Both the position numbers and the translations under genes were made by a program. The notes under the pieces are model-generated. The model did not search any database. It was not told the DNA's origin and saw only the letters and a list, made by a program, of their open reading frames with translations. A stretch of 64,000 nt of DNA from Halomonas beimenensis. Its GTDB lineage: Bacteria > Pseudomonadota > Gammaproteobacteria > Pseudomonadales > Halomonadaceae. Below, in pieces: positions 43,792 through 52,475 of the stretch; positions within the stretch are counted from its first letter, which is position 1; every line of letters starts with the position of its first letter. The DNA is taken from the NCBI RefSeq assembly GCF_002549795.1, contig NZ_CP021435.1, positions 1,550,001 to 1,614,000 on the forward strand, in the 5' to 3' direction.

Positions 43792-44859
43792 ATGTTGCAC
43801 AGTTATCCCAAGCGCGTTCATTTCCTCCTGCTGGCCCTGACGGCGATCGTCGCGACCTTTCCCCTGTGGGGCAAGGCGGTGTTCGGTGGCCAGGCCGACT
43901 TCATCCTGGAGAAGCTCACCCTGATGCTGATCCTGGCGCTGTTCGCCATGAGCCTGGACCTGCTGGTGGGCATCGTCGGGCTGGTGAGCCTGGGCCATGC
44001 GCTGTTCTTCGGCCTCGGCGCCTATACCCTGGCGCTGGCCAGCCCCGAGTTCAGCCCCGCCTCGCTGTGGTGGATGCTGCCGCTGGTCATGGCGGTGGCC
44101 GCCGCGGCGGCGCTGGGGGTGGGGCTGCTGGTGATCCGCACCAAGGGCATCTTCTTCATCATGACCACCCTGGCCTTCGGCCAGATGCTCTACTACCTGG
44201 TCAGCACCTCGCCGTTCACCGGCGGCACCGACGGGGTCTTCATCATGTTCCGCCCGAGCCTGGCGGTGGGCGAGACCTCGCTGCTCAACCTCGACGACCC
44301 CTACGTCTTCTTCTACTTCTGCCTGGGCGTGCTGGCGACCGGCTACCTGTTCCTGCGCTGGCTGACCCGCTCGTACTTCGGGCAGGTGCTCGACGGCATC
44401 CACGACAACGAGCACCGCATGCAGGCGCTGGGCTATGCCACCCACGGCTACAAGCTGATCGCCTTCGTCATCAGTGGCGTCCTGGCGGCCATCGCCGGGA
44501 TGCTGGCCGCGATGCAGTACGGCTTCGCCAACCCGGCGCAGCTCGGCTGGCACACCTCCGGCGAGGTGCTGATGATGCTGATCCTGGGCGGCATGGGGAC
44601 CGTCTTCGGCCCCATCCTGGGGGCCTTCGCCTACGAGATCCTGCTGTTCCTCTACGAACACCTCACCACCCATTGGCCGATCCTCATGGGCCTGACCATC
44701 ATCGTCGCCGTGCTGGTGCTGCCGCGCGGCATCGCCGGTCTGATCGTCGCGCCGCCCGGCAAGGCGGAGCCGTCGAAGGCCCCGTGGCTGCGGCGGCTGG
44801 TCGGCAAGGGAGCGGCGGCGAGTCCGCCCGAGGTGACCAAACGGAGGGTGCAATCATGA
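43792..44859 (+). CDS. branched-chain-type ABC transporter permease, LivM-like
   Basis: A 355-residue permease with ten or so helices. LLVGIVGLVSLGHALFFGLG (61-80) and LILGGMGTVFGPILGAF mark the LivM family. The C-terminal 35 residues are hydrophilic (KAEPSKAPWLRR...VTKRRVQS). Its stop overlaps the ATPase start (ATGA). Confidence 0.92.
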   Translation: MLHSYPKRVHFLLLALTAIVATFPLWGKAVFGGQADFILEKLTLMLILALFAMSLDLLVGIVGLVSLGHALFFGLGAYTLALASPEFSPASLWWMLPLVMAVAAAAALGVGLLVIRTKGIFFIMTTLAFGQMLYYLVSTSPFTGGTDGVFIMFRPSLAVGETSLLNLDDPYVFFYFCLGVLATGYLFLRWLTRSYFGQVLDGIHDNEHRMQALGYATHGYKLIAFVISGVLAAIAGMLAAMQYGFANPAQLGWHTSGEVLMMLILGGMGTVFGPILGAFAYEILLFLYEHLTTHWPILMGLTIIVAVLVLPRGIAGLIVAPPGKAEPSKAPWLRRLVGKGAAASPPEVTKRRVQS

Positions 44860-45623
44860 AGCACGAAGCGATCCTGGCGACCCGGGGCCTGACCCGTCGC
44901 TTCGGCGGCCTGGTCGCGGTCAACGACGTCGACTTCGACGTCAAGCCCGGCGAGATCCACGCCATCCTGGGGCCCAACGGCGCCGGCAAGAGCACCCTGA
45001 TCAACCTGCTCTCCGGCGAGATCCCGCCCTCGGCCGGCGAGGTGTGCTATCGCGGCAAGCCCATCCAGGGCAAGAGCGTCCGCCAGACCGCCCGCCTGGG
45101 CATCGGCCGTAGCCATCAGAAGACCAACATCTTCCCGAGGCTCAATTGCCTGCAGAATTGCGAACTGGCGGCGCGCATCCACATGGGGGGCGTCTTCGCC
45201 AGCTGGCGATCCCGGCACCGCGCCCGGGAGGTCAGCCGCCGGGCGCTGGAGGTGCTCGAGACCTGCCGGCTGACGCATCGGGCCCATACGCCGGCCGCGG
45301 ACATGAGCTACGGCGAGCAGCGTCAGCTGCAGATCGCCATGGTCCTGGCCACGGCGCCCACGCTGATGCTGCTGGACGAGCCCATGGCGGGCATGGGGCG
45401 TGAGGAGACCGACCAGGTCGCCGACCTGCTGGCGAGCCTCACCGACCGCTACACCCTGGTGCTGATCGAGCACGACATGGACAGCGTCTTCCGCCTGGCC
45501 GATCGCATCACCGTGATGGTGGACGGCTGCGTGCTGGAGAGCGGCCCCACCGAGCAGATCCGTCGCAGTGAAAAGGTGCGTGATGTCTACCTGGGACGCC
45601 ACGACGAGGAGGTCACGGCATGA
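44856..45623 (+). CDS. branched-chain-type ABC transporter ATPase, LivG-like
   Basis: A 255-residue ATPase with Walker A GPNGAGKST (about 39-47), the signature region SYGEQRQLQIAM (about 151-162) in place of classical LSGGQ, Walker B LMLLDEPMAGM and switch His in LIEHDMD, as in LivG. Both ends overlap neighbours by four bases. Confidence 0.93.
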   Translation: MKHEAILATRGLTRRFGGLVAVNDVDFDVKPGEIHAILGPNGAGKSTLINLLSGEIPPSAGEVCYRGKPIQGKSVRQTARLGIGRSHQKTNIFPRLNCLQNCELAARIHMGGVFASWRSRHRAREVSRRALEVLETCRLTHRAHTPAADMSYGEQRQLQIAMVLATAPTLMLLDEPMAGMGREETDQVADLLASLTDRYTLVLIEHDMDSVFRLADRITVMVDGCVLESGPTEQIRRSEKVRDVYLGRHDEEVTA

Positions 45624-46351
45624 ACGCAGCAGCACAGATCACTCCCCTCATCGAGGCCAAGGGCCTGCATACCTTCTACGGCGAGAGTCATGTCCTGCAC
45701 GGCGTCGACCTGACCCTGATGCCCGGCGAGACGCTGAGCCTGCTGGGGCGCAACGGCATGGGCAAGACCACCACCCTGAAGTCGATCCTGGGCTTCGTCC
45801 CGCCGCGGGAGGGTGAGGTCCGCATCAAGGGGGTGTCCACCGCGAGGCGTCGCCCCTGGCAGCTGATCCGGCAGGGCATCGGCTACGTGCCGGAAGGGCG
45901 GGGCATCTTCCCCGGCATCAGCGTGCGGGAGCACCTGATGATGGCGGCCCGCCCCAACGCCCGGGGCGAGACGCCCTGGACCGTGGAACGGGTGCTGGAC
46001 ACCTTCCCGCGGCTCGGCCAGCGCATCAATCACGACGGTTCCTTCCTGTCGGGGGGCGAGCAGCAGATGCTCTCCATCGGCCGGGCGCTGACCACCAACC
46101 CGGACCTGATCATCCTCGACGAGGCCACCGAAGGACTGGCGCCGCTGATCCGCGACGAGATCTGGAAGATCCTCCGCGAGATCCAGGCCTCCGGCATCGC
46201 CAGCATCATCGTCGACAAGAACATCGACAACCTGCTGGAAGTGGCCGACAGGCACCTCCTGCTGGTCAAGGGCGAGGTGGTCTACAGCGGCGACGCCCAG
46301 GGCCTCAAGGACGATCCCTCCATCCTCGACACCCACCTCGGCGTCGCCTGA
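45620..46351 (+). CDS. branched-chain-type ABC transporter ATPase, LivF-like
   Basis: A 243-residue ATPase with Walker A GRNGMGKTT (about 39-47), signature LSGGEQQMLSIGRAL, Walker B LIILDEATEGLAP and the LivF-type IVDKNIDNLLEVAD switch region. It completes the ABC transporter; a BenE-family permease follows 21 bases later in the same direction. Confidence 0.93.
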   Translation: MNAAAQITPLIEAKGLHTFYGESHVLHGVDLTLMPGETLSLLGRNGMGKTTTLKSILGFVPPREGEVRIKGVSTARRRPWQLIRQGIGYVPEGRGIFPGISVREHLMMAARPNARGETPWTVERVLDTFPRLGQRINHDGSFLSGGEQQMLSIGRALTTNPDLIILDEATEGLAPLIRDEIWKILREIQASGIASIIVDKNIDNLLEVADRHLLLVKGEVVYSGDAQGLKDDPSILDTHLGVA

Positions 46352-46372
46352 GGCGTAACAGGGAGACCGATC

Positions 46373-47605
46373 ATGCGACTGTTCCAGGACGGGTCGATCC
46401 CCGCCGTCACCGCCGGCTTCGTGGCGGTGCTGGTGTCCTATTCCGGACCGTTGGCCATCTTCTTCCAGGCCGCCCAGAGCGCCGACATTTCGCCGACCAT
46501 GATGACCTCCTGGGTCTGGGCCATCTCCATCGGGGCCGCCGTCTCGGGCATCGGGCTCAGCCTGTGGCTGAAGGTACCGGTGGTCACGGCCTGGTCGGCG
46601 CCGGGTACGGCGCTACTGGTCACGCTGTTCCCCGAGCTGTCGCTCAACGAGGCGGTGGGCGCCTACCTCGTGGCGGCGGCGGCGATCCTCGTGATCGGGG
46701 TGACCGGCTCCTTCGACCGCATCATCCAGTTGATCCCGCCCGGTATCGCCAGTGCCATGATGGCGGGCATCCTCTTCCAGTTCGGCGTCGGCGTCTTCGA
46801 GTCCCTGGCCGCGGTGCCGGCGCTGGTCATCGGCATGCTGCTGGCCTATCTGGCGTTCAAGCGCCTGACGCCCCGCTACAGCCTGGTGCTGCTGCTGGTG
46901 GTCGGTGTCATCCTGGCGGTGGTGTTCGAGGATGCCAGCCTCCGGGGCGTGACGCTCTCCCTGGCCGACCCGCAATTCATCCGCCCCGAGTGGAGCTGGA
47001 ACGCTACCCTGAGCCTGGCCATCCCCCTGGTGCTGGTCAGCCTGACCGGACAGTTCCTGCCGGGCATGGCGATCATGCGCAGCGCGGGCTATGACACCGC
47101 GGCCAGGCCCATCGTCACCGTCACCAGCCTGACGTCCTGCGTGACGGCCTTCTTCGGTGGCATCACCACCGTGATCGCCGCCATCACCGCGGCGATCTGT
47201 ACCGGCAAGGAGGCCCACGAGGATCCGGGGAAACGCTACGTGGCCGGGGTGGCCAATGGCGTCTTCTACCTGGTCGGCGGGACCTTCGCCGGCACCATCG
47301 TGCTGCTGTTCACCTCGTTGCCCGGCGAGTTCGTCGCCGTGCTGGCCGGCCTGGCGCTGATCGGCGCCATCGCCAGCAACGTCAGCGCCTTCGCCGCCCG
47401 GACGGATCACCTGGAGGCTTCGGTGATCACCTTCCTCGCGACCGCCTCCGGGGTGAGCTTCCTGGGCCTGGGCTCCGCCTTCTGGGGCGTGGTGATCGGC
47501 GCGATCGCCTACAACGCCCTGCATCGCCGCTTCGCCGTCGAGGGGAGGTCGGAGCGAGTATCCGATCGCGCTCTACAACAATCAACAACCAAAGGGAAGC
47601 GCTGA
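46373..47605 (+). CDS. benE: BenE-family benzoate/H+ symporter
   Basis: A 410-residue permease with about 12 helices and classical BenE features (VVTAWSAPGTALL, LTGQFLPGMAIMRSAGYD, FFGGITTVIAAITAAICTGKEAH). It is the second benzoate-type carrier of the island. The last residues and the stop codon (AAGCGCTGA) come from the terminal repeat of the adjacent MITE-like insertion, so the native C-terminus has probably been replaced by a short random tail. Confidence 0.88.
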   Translation: MRLFQDGSIPAVTAGFVAVLVSYSGPLAIFFQAAQSADISPTMMTSWVWAISIGAAVSGIGLSLWLKVPVVTAWSAPGTALLVTLFPELSLNEAVGAYLVAAAAILVIGVTGSFDRIIQLIPPGIASAMMAGILFQFGVGVFESLAAVPALVIGMLLAYLAFKRLTPRYSLVLLLVVGVILAVVFEDASLRGVTLSLADPQFIRPEWSWNATLSLAIPLVLVSLTGQFLPGMAIMRSAGYDTAARPIVTVTSLTSCVTAFFGGITTVIAAITAAICTGKEAHEDPGKRYVAGVANGVFYLVGGTFAGTIVLLFTSLPGEFVAVLAGLALIGAIASNVSAFAARTDHLEASVITFLATASGVSFLGLGSAFWGVVIGAIAYNALHRRFAVEGRSERVSDRALQQSTTKGKR

Positions 47606-47737
47606 ATAAATCGGCGAGCGGAGTAAAGCGCAAGGCGCACGGAGCGCAGAAAACGAGGCATAACATTTAGTTAGGTGAGTTTTCTAGCACCGCGCAACGC
47701 AGCGATTTGCCCGCGCAGACATTTATTCAGTGTTTCC
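47595..47737. mobile_element. MITE-like insertion, 143 bp
   Basis: The ends GGAAGCGCTGAATAAAT and, inverted, GGAAACACTGAATAAAT form 17-bp terminal repeats matching at 15 positions. The interior is non-coding with several GCGC-rich repeats. The tip is like the ends of some transposase-encoding insertion sequences, but no transposase is present. No clear target duplication is visible. It overlaps the end of the BenE gene and precedes the stress-protein gene. Confidence 0.65.
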
Positions 47738-47759
47738 ATAACAGGCCGGAGGTATCGTG

Positions 47760-48623
47760 ATGATTACACTTCATGTGGCCGTCGACGAATCGACGCACTC
47801 CCTGCGGGGCGTCGCTCTCGGCGAACTGCTCAACCGCCAGCTCGACGCCCGGCTGGTGCTGACGTCCGTGGCGGAGCAGATGGACAAGCGGCGCTTGGCC
47901 CTGCAGGAGCGGCTTGGACAGGCGGGATTCGAGCGTTACCGGGATGACCTGTCGATAGAGCAGGGCGATGATGCCGCCAGGGTGCTGGCCCGGCTGGCGG
48001 CGGCATCCGACGAGTCGCTGCTCTGCATGACCTCCCATGGCCGGCGGCCGGCCGCCGAGCTGTTCCTGGGCAGCGTGGCCGCGGCCACCGTGCGCCAGGC
48101 CAATGCCGGCCTGGTCCTCGGCGGCCCCCGCTTCGAGCCGAACGCGCAGGCGCGCATCGATACCCTGATGGTCTGCGTGGACGGCTCCCCGCTCGCCGAG
48201 TCGGTGCTGCCCCAGGCCGTGGCGCTCGCCAGGGCCCTGGGGGCGAGCCTCCAGCTGCTGAACGTGGTATCCGTCGAGCCCTCGTCCGCCTCGTCGGCGC
48301 TTCCCCCGGGCCTACGCGAGGTCGATAGCAGGGAGCCCGGTGGCCATGCCGATGTCATGGAGTCGGCGTACCTCCATGGCCTGGCGCGGCGCATCCGGGA
48401 GGTGCATCGGTTCGAGGCCGACTGGGAGGTGTTGCACGGCTACGAGCCCGCCGAGGCCCTCGTCGGCTATCTCGCCGATCAGCCCAATGCCATGGCGGTG
48501 ATGACGACCCATGGCCGCAGCGGGCTGTCGCAACTGGCCGCCGGCAGCGTCAGCCACGAGGTGCTGCACGAGGCGGCCTGCCCGGTGGCGGTGATGCGTC
48601 CATCGGCCACGATCGGGGGCTGA
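47760..48623 (+). CDS. tandem-domain universal stress protein
   Basis: A 287-residue cytoplasmic protein with two UspA-like domains (about 1-130 and 135-285). The second keeps the ATP-binding pattern G-2X-G-9X-G-S (GRSGLSQLAAGSVSHEVL). The first has a degraded version (GRRPAAELFLGSV). GGAGG lies seven bases before the ATG; a GTG one codon earlier is possible. The MITE-like insertion abuts its leader and may have changed its promoter. Confidence 0.85.
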   Translation: MITLHVAVDESTHSLRGVALGELLNRQLDARLVLTSVAEQMDKRRLALQERLGQAGFERYRDDLSIEQGDDAARVLARLAAASDESLLCMTSHGRRPAAELFLGSVAAATVRQANAGLVLGGPRFEPNAQARIDTLMVCVDGSPLAESVLPQAVALARALGASLQLLNVVSVEPSSASSALPPGLREVDSREPGGHADVMESAYLHGLARRIREVHRFEADWEVLHGYEPAEALVGYLADQPNAMAVMTTHGRSGLSQLAAGSVSHEVLHEAACPVAVMRPSATIGG

Positions 48624-48639
48624 GGGACCTGCCGGGCGC

Positions 48640-49326
48640 TCACGTCTCCAGCAGCGCGATGAGGCGCTCGGCGACGGGGGCGGAGGAGGGCGGGTTCTGC
48701 CCGGTGATCAGCCGCCCGTCCTGGCGGACGTAGGGCGTGAAGTCCTCGGCCTTGGAATATCGGCCGCCGCGCTCGATCAGGGCCTCTTCCACCAGCTTCG
48801 GGACGATGTCGGTCAGGCCCACGGCGGCTTCCTCGCCGTTGGTGAAGCCGGTGACGTCGCGGCCCTCGACGAGGGGGCCGCCGTCCTGGTCCCGGGCATG
48901 GATCAGCACGATGGGGGCGTGACACACCGCCGACACCGGCTTGCCCTGGGCCCAGAACGCCTCGATCAGGCGGATCGAGTCGGGGTCGTCCACCAGGTCC
49001 CACAGCGGCCCGTGGCCGCCGGGATAGAAGACGGCATCGAAGTCCTCGGCCCGCATGTCGGCGAGCCGATGGGTGGCGTCGAGCCGGGCCTGGGCCTCGG
49101 GATCCTGCCGAAACCGCCGGGTCGCCTCGGTCTGGCTGTCCTCGGCGTCGCTCTTCGGGTCCAGCGGCGGCCGGCCGCCCTGGGGCGAGGCCAGGGTGAG
49201 CTCGGCGCCGGCGTCCTGGAACACGTAATACGGAGCGGCCAGCTCCTCCAGCCAGAAGCCGGTCTTCTCGCCGGTCTCGCCGAGACGGTCGTGAGAGGTC
49301 AGGACGATCAGGATTCGCTTGCTCAT
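48640..49326 (-). CDS. DJ-1/PfpI-family type 1 glutamine-amidotransferase-like protein
   Basis: A 228-residue protein with the DJ-1/PfpI fold. The nucleophile Cys is in SAVCHAP (about 130), and FYPGGHGPLWDL and GFTNGEEAAVGL flank the site, close to the Hsp31/HchA-like group. Members act as glyoxalases, deglycases or chaperones, so the reaction is uncertain. The Met at 49326 follows GGAGATC. It is divergent from a LysR gene, which is its probable regulator. Confidence 0.82.
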   Translation of the reverse strand: MSKRILIVLTSHDRLGETGEKTGFWLEELAAPYYVFQDAGAELTLASPQGGRPPLDPKSDAEDSQTEATRRFRQDPEAQARLDATHRLADMRAEDFDAVFYPGGHGPLWDLVDDPDSIRLIEAFWAQGKPVSAVCHAPIVLIHARDQDGGPLVEGRDVTGFTNGEEAAVGLTDIVPKLVEEALIERGGRYSKAEDFTPYVRQDGRLITGQNPPSSAPVAERLIALLET

Positions 49327-49460
49327 GCGGGATCTCCTCCGGGTGAAACGGGCGCGTTGGGCATGGCCTCGATCGGTCACGCCCTCGCGGAAGTGACTCC
49401 AGCCTAGGCGAGACCGTATTATTCGAGAATTGGTGATTTTGGATATCAGGTATTCGGATT

Positions 49461-50390
49461 GTGAATCTCGCCGGCAAGGACCTCAACCTGCTGCTGCTCT
49501 TCCATGTGCTCTACCAGGAGCGCAGCGTATCCGGGGCGGCGGGACGCCTGGCCCTCAGCCAGCCGGCGCTGAGCCACCGGCTGGCCCGGTTGCGGGACGC
49601 CTTCGGTGATCCCCTCTTCGTGCGTGCGCCGCGGGGCCTGACGCCGACCCCGCGGGCCCACGAGCTGGCGCCCCATGCCCAGCGCCTGGTGGCCGGTCTC
49701 GAGGGCTTCTTCGAGCGCTGCGAGGGCGGCGACTTCCTGGCCCGAGAGGAACGGGTGCATCTCTTCACCACGGACTACATGGAGCAGTTGCTGTTGCCCC
49801 GGCTGCTGCCGGTCGTCCGCCGGGAGGCCCCCAACCTCCAGCTGGTGACCCACAACACCCGGGGACGGCTGCCTCGCGGCGAGCTGGAGACCGGCGAGTG
49901 CGACATCACCGTGGCCGGCTTCTACGAAGACCTGCCGGCGACCTACCATCAGCAGCACCTGCGCCAGGAAGGCTTCGTGGTACTGTCGGCCCGGGATCAT
50001 CCGCGCCTCGGCGAGGGCCTCGATCTCGAGGCCTACCTGGCCTGCGACCACCTGGTGACCACCCTGACCGGCGACCTCGACGGCCTGGTCGATCGACGGC
50101 TCCGCGAGCGGCGGCTCGCGCGGCGTGTCGTGGCCGGCCTGTCCAGCTTCAACGTGCCGCCGCGGCTCGTCGCCCACAGCGACCTGCTGCTGACCTGCCT
50201 GGCGAGCGTCGCCGAGGAGGCGGTGCGGCGGGACCCCGGCCTGGTGATCCATCCTTGCCCGCTGGCGCTCGGCGAAGTGGCAATGATCCAGACCTGGCAC
50301 CAGCGCACCCACGAGGACCGGCTGCGGGCCTGGCTCAGGGAGCGGATCCGGTGGTTGCTGGCCGACGCTCCCGCCTCGACCACAGAATGA
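49461..50390 (+). CDS. LysR-family regulator divergent from the PfpI gene
   Basis: A 309-residue LysR protein with an N-terminal helix-turn-helix (LNLLLLFHVLYQERSVSGAAGRLALSQPALSHRL, near 8-42) and an effector domain. It begins with GTG. The 134-base divergent region has two TATTCG repeats (49418 and 49450) as candidate contacts. An old yellow enzyme gene follows 85 bases downstream. Confidence 0.85.
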   Translation: MNLAGKDLNLLLLFHVLYQERSVSGAAGRLALSQPALSHRLARLRDAFGDPLFVRAPRGLTPTPRAHELAPHAQRLVAGLEGFFERCEGGDFLAREERVHLFTTDYMEQLLLPRLLPVVRREAPNLQLVTHNTRGRLPRGELETGECDITVAGFYEDLPATYHQQHLRQEGFVVLSARDHPRLGEGLDLEAYLACDHLVTTLTGDLDGLVDRRLRERRLARRVVAGLSSFNVPPRLVAHSDLLLTCLASVAEEAVRRDPGLVIHPCPLALGEVAMIQTWHQRTHEDRLRAWLRERIRWLLADAPASTTE

Positions 50391-50475
50391 CATCTCCCGG
50401 CGCCGGACCCGGCCGTCGCCGGGTGTCGGCTCCGTCGGCAAGCCTCTCCTCACTCGTACCCAACGGAGACCCCTC

Positions 50476-51603
50476 ATGTCCGTCGATACCCTGTTGACCC
50501 CGCTTCGTCTCGGCGAGCTCACCCTGCCCAATCGCATCCTGATGGCACCGCTCACCCGCGCCCGGACGCCGGACGGCATCCCGGGCACGCTGCAGGAAAT
50601 CTACTATGGCCAGCGAGCCGGCGCCGGGCTGATCATCAGCGAGGCCACCAACATCTCGCCCACGGCCCGGGGCTACGTCTATACCCCGGGCATCTGGAAC
50701 GATGCCCAGGAAGCCGGTTGGAAGGGCGTCGTCCAGGCGGTTCATGCCAAGGGCGGCCGCATCGCGCTTCAGCTCTGGCACGTGGGGCGGGTGTCCCACG
50801 AGTGGCTGCAGCCGGACGGTCAGGCGCCGGTGGCGCCCAGCGCCCTCAAGGCCGAAGGCGCGAAGTGCTTCGTCGAGTTCCCGGACGGGAGCGCCGGTCG
50901 GCACCCCACCAGCATGCCGCGTGCCCTGGGAACCGAGGAACTGCCCGGCATCGTCGAGGATTATCGGCAGGCGGCCGAACGAGCCGACCGGGCCGGTTTC
51001 GACATGGTGGAGATCCATGCCGCCAACGGGTATCTGCTCAACCAGTTTCTCGCCACGGGAAGCAACCGACGTACCGACCGCTACGGTGGCTCCATCGAGA
51101 ACCGTGCCCGTTTCCCGCTGGAGGTCGTCGATGCCGTCGCCGAGGCCATCGGGCCGGCCCGGGTCGGCGTGCGTCTTACGCCTTTCATCGAGATCTTCGG
51201 TCTCAGCGACGACGAGCCCGAGGCCATGGCCTGCTACATGGCCGAGCAGCTATCGCGCCGGGGTATCGCCTACCTGCATTTGAACGAGCCTGACTGGGCC
51301 GGCGGCGAGATTCACTTCTCTGACGCCTTCCGACGTAGCATGCGTGAGCGCTTCGCCGGAACGCTGGTCTTCTGCGGGCACTACGACGCCGATCGGGCCG
51401 AGAGGCTCATCGAGGGGGGCATCGCCGATGCCGTGGCGATGGGGCGGCCCTATATCGCCAATCCCGACCTGGTGGAGCGGATCCGGATCGGGGCCGTCTG
51501 GAACGCGCCCGACCCCGAGACCTTCTACGGCGGTGGGGCCGAGGGCTACACGGACTATCCCTTCCTCGACAACGGCCATGATCGTCTGGCCTCCTTGACG
51601 TGA
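50476..51603 (+). CDS. old yellow enzyme family alkene reductase (NemA-like)
   Basis: A 375-residue FMN-dependent TIM-barrel enoate reductase. It begins with LTPLRLGELTLPNRILMAPLTR and has the substrate-anchoring His181 and Asn184 in EIHAANGYLLNQF. FMN-phosphate binding is seen near VAMGRPYIANPDLVER. NemA homologues reduce N-ethylmaleimide, nitrate esters and other electrophiles. It lies between a LysR gene and acuR. Confidence 0.9.
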   Translation: MSVDTLLTPLRLGELTLPNRILMAPLTRARTPDGIPGTLQEIYYGQRAGAGLIISEATNISPTARGYVYTPGIWNDAQEAGWKGVVQAVHAKGGRIALQLWHVGRVSHEWLQPDGQAPVAPSALKAEGAKCFVEFPDGSAGRHPTSMPRALGTEELPGIVEDYRQAAERADRAGFDMVEIHAANGYLLNQFLATGSNRRTDRYGGSIENRARFPLEVVDAVAEAIGPARVGVRLTPFIEIFGLSDDEPEAMACYMAEQLSRRGIAYLHLNEPDWAGGEIHFSDAFRRSMRERFAGTLVFCGHYDADRAERLIEGGIADAVAMGRPYIANPDLVERIRIGAVWNAPDPETFYGGGAEGYTDYPFLDNGHDRLASLT

Positions 51604-51710
51604 CGTCAGGCCACGCGCCTGACCGCCACAGGGTACGGGTGCCGTCTCCCTGAGGGGGGCGGGCGCAGCCTGGGGACGGGAGCCTTCGACGATGTGGTGA
51701 TTGGAATTTG

Positions 51711-51725
51711 TAGACGGACGGTCTA
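51711..51725. promoter_or_regulatory. AcuR-type operator upstream of acuR
   Basis: TAGAC-N5-GTCTA, an inverted repeat (TAGACGGACGGTCTA), overlaps the acuR promoter region 10 bases before its start codon. The same motif precedes acuI. Confidence 0.75.
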
Positions 51726-51735
51726 TATTGAGGTC

Positions 51736-52368
51736 ATGACGCAAGCGACTTCCAGACCACGCCGCGGACGGCCGCCCAAGGTGCCCCGCGACGACCCCGA
51801 TACCCGGGCGGCCCTGATCCGCAGCGGCGTCGAGGTGCTGACCGAGCAGGGCTTCACCGCGTCCGGCATCGACGGCATCCTGAGGCGGGTCGGGGTGCCC
51901 AAGGGCTCCTTCTACTACTACTTCGACAGCAAGGAGGCCTTCGGGCATGCGGTGATGGCGCATTACGCCGCCTATTTCGCGGCCAAGCTGGATCGCCACC
52001 TGCTCGATGCCTCGCGACCGCCCCTGCAGCGCCTCGAGGCCTTCGTCGACGATGCCCGGGCCGGCATGGCGCGACACGACTTCCGGCGCGGTTGCCTGGT
52101 CGGCAACCTGGGGCAGGAGGTCGGCGGCCTGCCGGAGAGCTATCGACGGCGGCTGCGGGAGACCCTGGCCGACTGGCAGCGACGGGTGGCCGTCTGCCTG
52201 CGGGAGGCGCAGTCAGGCGGCGAGCTGGCCGAGGCCGCGGACTGCGAGAGGCTCGCCGAGGCCTTCTGGATCGGCTGGGAGGGGGCGGTGATGCGCGCCC
52301 GGCTGGAAGGGGACGCGCGGCCCCTGGACACTTTCCTAGCGACCTACCTGGAGGGACTGCCCCGCTGA
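51736..52368 (+). CDS. acuR: TetR-family regulator AcuR
   Basis: A 210-residue TetR protein with the helix-turn-helix at about 20-66 ([34 protein letters not shown]) and a ligand domain with [17 protein letters not shown], typical of the AcuR group. AcuR represses acrylate/DMSP genes and is released by acrylate. The call rests on this and on the acuI gene next to it. The start follows GAGGTC; the in-frame ATG at 51694 lies before the operator. Confidence 0.82.
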   Translation: MTQATSRPRRGRPPKVPRDDPDTRAALIRSGVEVLTEQGFTASGIDGILRRVGVPKGSFYYYFDSKEAFGHAVMAHYAAYFAAKLDRHLLDASRPPLQRLEAFVDDARAGMARHDFRRGCLVGNLGQEVGGLPESYRRRLRETLADWQRRVAVCLREAQSGGELAEAADCERLAEAFWIGWEGAVMRARLEGDARPLDTFLATYLEGLPR

Positions 52369-52434
52369 GCCCGAGCGGCAAGGCGACGTCGCTCGTCGAC
52401 CGTTCGGGCTTGGCCGGAATTCCATGCCATTTCA

Positions 52435-52449
52435 TAGACGACCGGTCTA
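52435..52449. promoter_or_regulatory. AcuR-type operator upstream of acuI
   Basis: TAGACGACCGGTCTA has the same TAGAC-N5-GTCTA form as the site before acuR. It lies 26 bases before the acuI start, so one regulator likely controls both genes. Confidence 0.78.
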
Positions 52450-52475
52450 TAAACGACCCACAAGAGAGGTGCACG

